Source: an uncultured Spirochaetota bacterium (GTDB taxonomy: Bacteria; Spirochaetota; Spirochaetia; Treponematales; Treponemataceae). Taken from it: a stretch of DNA of 64,000 nt. The position numbers were made by a program, and so were the translations under genes. The notes below the pieces were generated by a model. It was not told the DNA's origin. It made no database searches and saw only the letters and a program-made list of their open reading frames with translations. The DNA lies in the NCBI GenBank assembly GCA_944389415.1, contig CALXMF010000001.1, positions 496,001 to 560,000 of the forward strand. Reading direction: 5' to 3'. Below are positions 60,726 to 64,000 of this stretch, one piece after another (positions within the stretch are counted from its first letter, which is position 1; the number at the start of each line of letters is the position of its first letter).

Positions 60726-62426
60726 ATGTGTGGTTTTGTAGGCGCATTTGATTTATCCGGTGGTGCTCAGCCGCTCGAAGAGAGTATGAAAGCTCAGCTG
60801 CGGGAACAGGTTCTGCAAATGTCACGGAGAATACGTCACCGTGGGCCGGACTGGTCTGGTGTGTATACGGGAGAGAATGCAATTCTCAGTCACGAGAGGC
60901 TTGCTATTGTGGACCCGCTGTCAGGCGGGCAGCCGCTTGTGAGCGCGGACGGAACAGTGATTCTTGCCGTCAATGGAGAGATATATAATCACCGTGATAT
61001 TCGGGCGCGATATGATGGAAAGTATGCTTTTAAAACACAGTCTGACTGTGAAGTTATTCTGCCTCTGTATCAGGAAAAAGGAATTTCTTTTTTTGAAGAC
61101 CTTAATGGAATTTTTGCTTTCGCGCTGTATGATGCCGCAAAAGATGTGTATCTGATTGGCCGCGACCATATAGGTATTATACCGCTGTATCAGGGCTGGG
61201 ATGCCAGCGGAAGATATTATGTGGCCAGTGAGTTAAAATCGCTGGAAGGTGTCTGCTGCGCCATAGAGGAATTTCCTGCGGGGCATTATTTTTACAGCAG
61301 CGATACGGGTCCGGTACGCTGGTACAAGCGGGACTGGGAGATATATACCTCGGTTTGTACTGCGGTTTCTGATAAGGATCGCTTGAGAACTGCGCTGGAA
61401 GAAGCGGTAAAAAGACAGCTTATGAGTGATGTTCCGTATGGTGTACTGCTTTCTGGCGGTCTGGATTCGTCAATAATTGCTGCGATTGCCAAGAAATTCG
61501 CTTCGCGCCGCATTGAAAGTGAGGGGGCGCAGGAGGCGTGGTGGCCCCAGCTGCACAGTTTTGCGATTGGTCTTGAAGGTTCTCCTGATTTGGCTGCCGC
61601 GCGGACAGCGGCAGATTATATCGGTACGGTGCATCATGAGATCCATTTTACTATTCAGGAAGCGCTTGACGCGCTCAGTGATGTTATTTATCACCTTGAA
61701 ACATATGATATTACAACAATTCGGGCCTCAACACCGATGTATCTGCTCGCGCGTGTAATAAAAAGCATGGGTATTAAAATGGTCTTATCTGGCGAAGGAT
61801 CTGATGAATTGTTTGGCGGGTATTTGTATTTTCATAAAGCTCCTTCCGCGCAGGAATTTCATGAAGAAACAGTACGTAAACTCAGTAAACTGCATTTATA
61901 TGATTGTCTACGGGCAAATAAAGCGCTTGCCGCGTGGGGCGTTGAGGGGCGTGTACCGTTTCTTGATAAGGATTTTATTGATGTGGCCATGACACTCAAT
62001 CCCAAAGATAAAATGTGTGTTGGCACAGGTCGGCGGGCAATGGAAAAATGGATACTTCGTTCTGCTTTTGAGGGATATCTGCCGGATTCAATTCTCTGGC
62101 GCCAGAAAGAGCAGTTTTCTGATGGCGTTGGATACAGCTGGATAGATACCCTAAAGCAGCTTGCGGAAGAAAAAGTCAGTGACGCGCAATTTGCCGCTGC
62201 GGCGAAGTGTTTCCCCATACATACACCGCTTAATAAAGAAGAATATTTGTATCGTTCTTTGTTTGCGCAGTTCTTTCCATCTGAGGCAGCTGCCAGAACA
62301 GTACCGCATGAGGCTTCTGTTGCCTGTTCAACGGCGAAAGCTCTTGAATGGGACGCGGCGTTCAAGAATATGAATGAACCGTCAGGGCGTGCCGTTATGG
62401 GAATTCATGAGCAGGCGTATTCATAA
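60726..62426 (+). CDS. asnB: Asparagine synthetase B (glutamine-hydrolysing)
   Basis: 566 residues. Cys2 in MCGFVGAF is the GATase nucleophile; RIRHRGPDWSG and ILAVNGEIYNH fit class II. The synthetase half has the PP-loop LLSGGLDSSI near residue 243, LSGEGSDELFGGY near 360, and VEGRVPFLDKDFID near 410. Makes asparagine from aspartate, ATP and glutamine. TTTGGAGG precedes ATG 60726; the open frame from 60669 runs through the leader and is not used. Confidence 0.95.
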   Translation: MCGFVGAFDLSGGAQPLEESMKAQLREQVLQMSRRIRHRGPDWSGVYTGENAILSHERLAIVDPLSGGQPLVSADGTVILAVNGEIYNHRDIRARYDGKYAFKTQSDCEVILPLYQEKGISFFEDLNGIFAFALYDAAKDVYLIGRDHIGIIPLYQGWDASGRYYVASELKSLEGVCCAIEEFPAGHYFYSSDTGPVRWYKRDWEIYTSVCTAVSDKDRLRTALEEAVKRQLMSDVPYGVLLSGGLDSSIIAAIAKKFASRRIESEGAQEAWWPQLHSFAIGLEGSPDLAAARTAADYIGTVHHEIHFTIQEALDALSDVIYHLETYDITTIRASTPMYLLARVIKSMGIKMVLSGEGSDELFGGYLYFHKAPSAQEFHEETVRKLSKLHLYDCLRANKALAAWGVEGRVPFLDKDFIDVAMTLNPKDKMCVGTGRRAMEKWILRSAFEGYLPDSILWRQKEQFSDGVGYSWIDTLKQLAEEKVSDAQFAAAAKCFPIHTPLNKEEYLYRSLFAQFFPSEAAARTVPHEASVACSTAKALEWDAAFKNMNEPSGRAVMGIHEQAYS

Positions 62427-62436
62427 TGCTGCTGCC

Positions 62437-62465
62437 TTGACAGCAGGGATATCCTGAGATACTCT
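62437..62465 (+). promoter_or_regulatory. Candidate promoter of the acyltransferase gene
   Basis: TTGACA (62437-62442), 17-base spacer, TACTCT (62460-62465). Confidence 0.45.
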
Positions 62466-62511
62466 AAACAGAGTTGAAAATAATAATCTCTCTGTGAGGA
62501 GTTTTGTAGTG

Positions 62512-63405
62512 ATGGAAGGAATACCTCTGAAAGATAAATACGGCTGTTATTTTGAAAAAATGGCGCAGCTGTCGCATGCCGCAGGGCGGATAGATGAGAC
62601 AAATGTCTGGCAGGTGGCAAATCCGGCGACACGCGCGATTATGGACAGTATGCTGCATGAAAATCTGCAAGAGGGGTCCCGGCTTGAAGGGCGCGAGCAT
62701 TTTAAAGAATTCTATGAGTTAGTAAAGAGTGGCAAACGCGGACTGATTCTGATGGAGCATTACAGTAATATGGATCTGCCTGCGCTCTGTTATCTGCTTG
62801 ATCATGACGGGGAAGAATTTGGTAAAGAGCTTGATGAGCGGATTGTCGCCATCGCCGGTATGAAGCTGAACGAAGAAAATCCCATGGTCAGGGCATGGGC
62901 TGAAGGTTTTTCCCGAGTTGTTATTTATCCCAGTCGCAGTCTGGCAAAATATACGGATTCTGAAGAGTATGCTCAGGAAGAAGCGAAAAGCCGGAAAATT
63001 AATATGGCTGCGATGCGGGCGATGGATAAAGCGAAAAAAGCCGGGAAAGTTATTCTGGTATTTCCCAGCGGGACACGGTATCGGCCTGGAAAACCGGAGA
63101 CAAAAAAAGGTCTGCGTGAGATAGATTCTTATTTGCGTATGTTTGATATTATGCTCTTGGTATCACTGAACGGTAATTGCCTGCGTATCAATCCTGAAGA
63201 TCCGGAAAATATGATTGCGGATCTTGTGGTTCCTGATAGAGTGATTGTAACGGCGAGTCCTGTTATTGAGTGCAAGAAATTTCGCAATGAGGTAATTAAC
63301 GGTATTTCAGATCCGGCTGTTGATCCTAAACAGGCGACTGTTGATCGGGTTATGGAAATTCTTGCAGAACAGCATGAAAAAAGTGAAATGATGCGCAGTG
63401 TTTAA
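62512..63405 (+). CDS. PlsC-like glycerol-phosphate acyltransferase
   Basis: 297 residues. The acyltransferase blocks are LMEHYSNMDLPAL (H-x4-D, near residue 86), VIYPSRS, and VFPSGTRYRPG near 188. It lacks membrane helices at the N-terminus and is longer than simple PlsC, resembling glycerol-3-phosphate 1-acyltransferases. Acts in phospholipid synthesis at the inner membrane. ATG 62512 with AGGAG 10 bases upstream is chosen; the frame opens at 62494. Confidence 0.82.
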   Translation: MEGIPLKDKYGCYFEKMAQLSHAAGRIDETNVWQVANPATRAIMDSMLHENLQEGSRLEGREHFKEFYELVKSGKRGLILMEHYSNMDLPALCYLLDHDGEEFGKELDERIVAIAGMKLNEENPMVRAWAEGFSRVVIYPSRSLAKYTDSEEYAQEEAKSRKINMAAMRAMDKAKKAGKVILVFPSGTRYRPGKPETKKGLREIDSYLRMFDIMLLVSLNGNCLRINPEDPENMIADLVVPDRVIVTASPVIECKKFRNEVINGISDPAVDPKQATVDRVMEILAEQHEKSEMMRSV

Positions 63406-63410
63406 GATAA

Positions 63411-63449
63411 TAAAAAATGTCCGCTGATATGCAGCGGACATTTTTTATT
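63411..63449. terminator. Bidirectional terminator between the acyltransferase and cyclase genes
   Basis: ATGTCCGCTG (63417-63426) pairs with CAGCGGACAT (63432-63441), flanked by A6 and T6 runs. Its minus-strand use overlaps the last codon of the cyclase. Confidence 0.92.
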
Positions 63450-64000
63450 ATTTGCTGGTAAGATTTATTACCCCATCCCAATCTGCTTCTGGCGGAGTCT
63501 TGATATAATTTTTGCAGCGCTCGGCAAAAAGGTTTGCGGCCCCATCTTCTGGAGTAAGTGCGTCTGCCTCTGTAAAGAACGGCAATGCTTTTGTAAATTG
63601 TTTCTGTTCATACAGTTCCAAGCCTTTATGAAATAAGTTCAGAGCCTGCCGCTGTGTCTGTGATATGTCTGCTGTAAATCCTATAGGATTGTACAGTTGA
63701 ACTGGTGTATTTATACCGACTACCCGAACGCGATCAAAGCGTCTGACTGTAATTTCACCTTGATGAGCGCCTGCTTCAATTGCTTTCCAGGTACTTTCAG
63801 AAATCAGAATCCACGATGCGTACATTTTATTAACGCCTTCGAGCCGGGCGGCAATATTTACATTATTTCCCATAATAGTATAGTTCATTTTTGTATTAGT
63901 CCCCATATTGCCGACAACCATTTTTCCGGTATTGATTCCTATTCGTGTATATATGGGCATTGGAATAGAACCATCTGCCAGGTGACGCCGGTTAAAGTCG
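63448..64000 (-). CDS. Class III adenylate/guanylate cyclase, C-terminal part
   Basis: The frame is open to the right edge, so the N-terminus is outside. Visible are the second half of the catalytic domain (MPIYTRIGINTGKMVVGNMGTNTKMNYTIMGNNVNIAARLEGVN) and a TPR-like tail (ALNLFHKGLELYEQKQFTKALPFFTEADAL). Same order as the end of the CHASE2 cyclase at 26175-28202. The usual Asp in GDxVN is Asn (GNNVN). Nucleotide specificity cannot be read with certainty. Confidence 0.88.
   Translation of the reverse strand, partial: DFNRRHLADGSIPMPIYTRIGINTGKMVVGNMGTNTKMNYTIMGNNVNIAARLEGVNKMYASWILISESTWKAIEAGAHQGEITVRRFDRVRVVGINTPVQLYNPIGFTADISQTQRQALNLFHKGLELYEQKQFTKALPFFTEADALTPEDGAANLFAERCKNYIKTPPEADWDGVINLTSK

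Overview
The window looks like a Treponema-type spirochaete chromosome of moderate GC content. The strongest marker is a periplasmic flagellin gene (flaB) with the treponemal N- and C-terminal cores, behind a sigma-28-type promoter. BspA-like leucine-rich-repeat lipoproteins, CHASE2 adenylate cyclases and YtfQ/Dpp-type solute-binding proteins also fit. The gene set (sialic acid, HexNAc and arabinose use) suggests a host- or gut-associated lifestyle. I saw no tRNA, rRNA, transposase, phage gene or CRISPR array.

1-7.9 kb: the 3' end of a LacI/AraR-type regulator, nagA and a PPi-type phosphofructokinase. Then two related minus-strand lipoproteins (one LRR, one InlB-repeat), a secreted DNase I-like protein with an EF-hand loop, a small CxxC membrane protein and flaB.

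8-18.4 kb: an apparent sialic-acid uptake and catabolism cluster. It holds a peptide-type ABC transporter resembling SatABCD, an unassigned FAD enzyme, a NanQ/YhcH protein, N-acetylneuraminate lyase and an N-acylglucosamine 2-epimerase. NagA at the left edge would continue the pathway. Both transcription units have a GTATAC-centred palindrome near the promoter.

18.4-22.3 kb: a decaying stretch. A response regulator has lost its phospho-acceptor segment and reading frame. Its histidine kinase is intact. A glycoside-hydrolase-like gene carries a frameshift and a disrupted C-terminus. A Vat-type acetyltransferase and a cytoplasmic GH20 hexosaminidase follow.

24.7-38.9 kb: housekeeping and envelope genes: SH3 protein, M48 lipoprotein peptidase, CHASE2 cyclase, NifU-like protein, YgiQ radical SAM protein, SlyD, NnrD/E, a CBM48 protein, metK, nth, mscS, two thioredoxins, a DTW protein, a DUF308 protein and a Crp/Fnr regulator.

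39-51.4 kb: a pentose island with a YtfQRT-YjfF-like ABC transporter, araB, araA, araD and AraR, followed by two paralogous beta-barrel proteins.

51.6-64 kb: an M29 aminopeptidase, then a nitrogen-assimilation locus. On the minus strand lie a three-gene split glutamate synthase and glutamine synthetase III. On the plus strand lie a type I glutamine synthetase, an ANTAR response regulator and asnB. The leaders of the glutamate synthase operon and of asnB contain the same 16-nt hairpin with an A1/G4 hexaloop overlapping a terminator. This predicts control by ANTAR antitermination, with the neighbouring regulator as the obvious candidate. Two related arrays of about 22-bp A/T-rich tandem repeats (31.2 kb and 60.4 kb) are unexplained.
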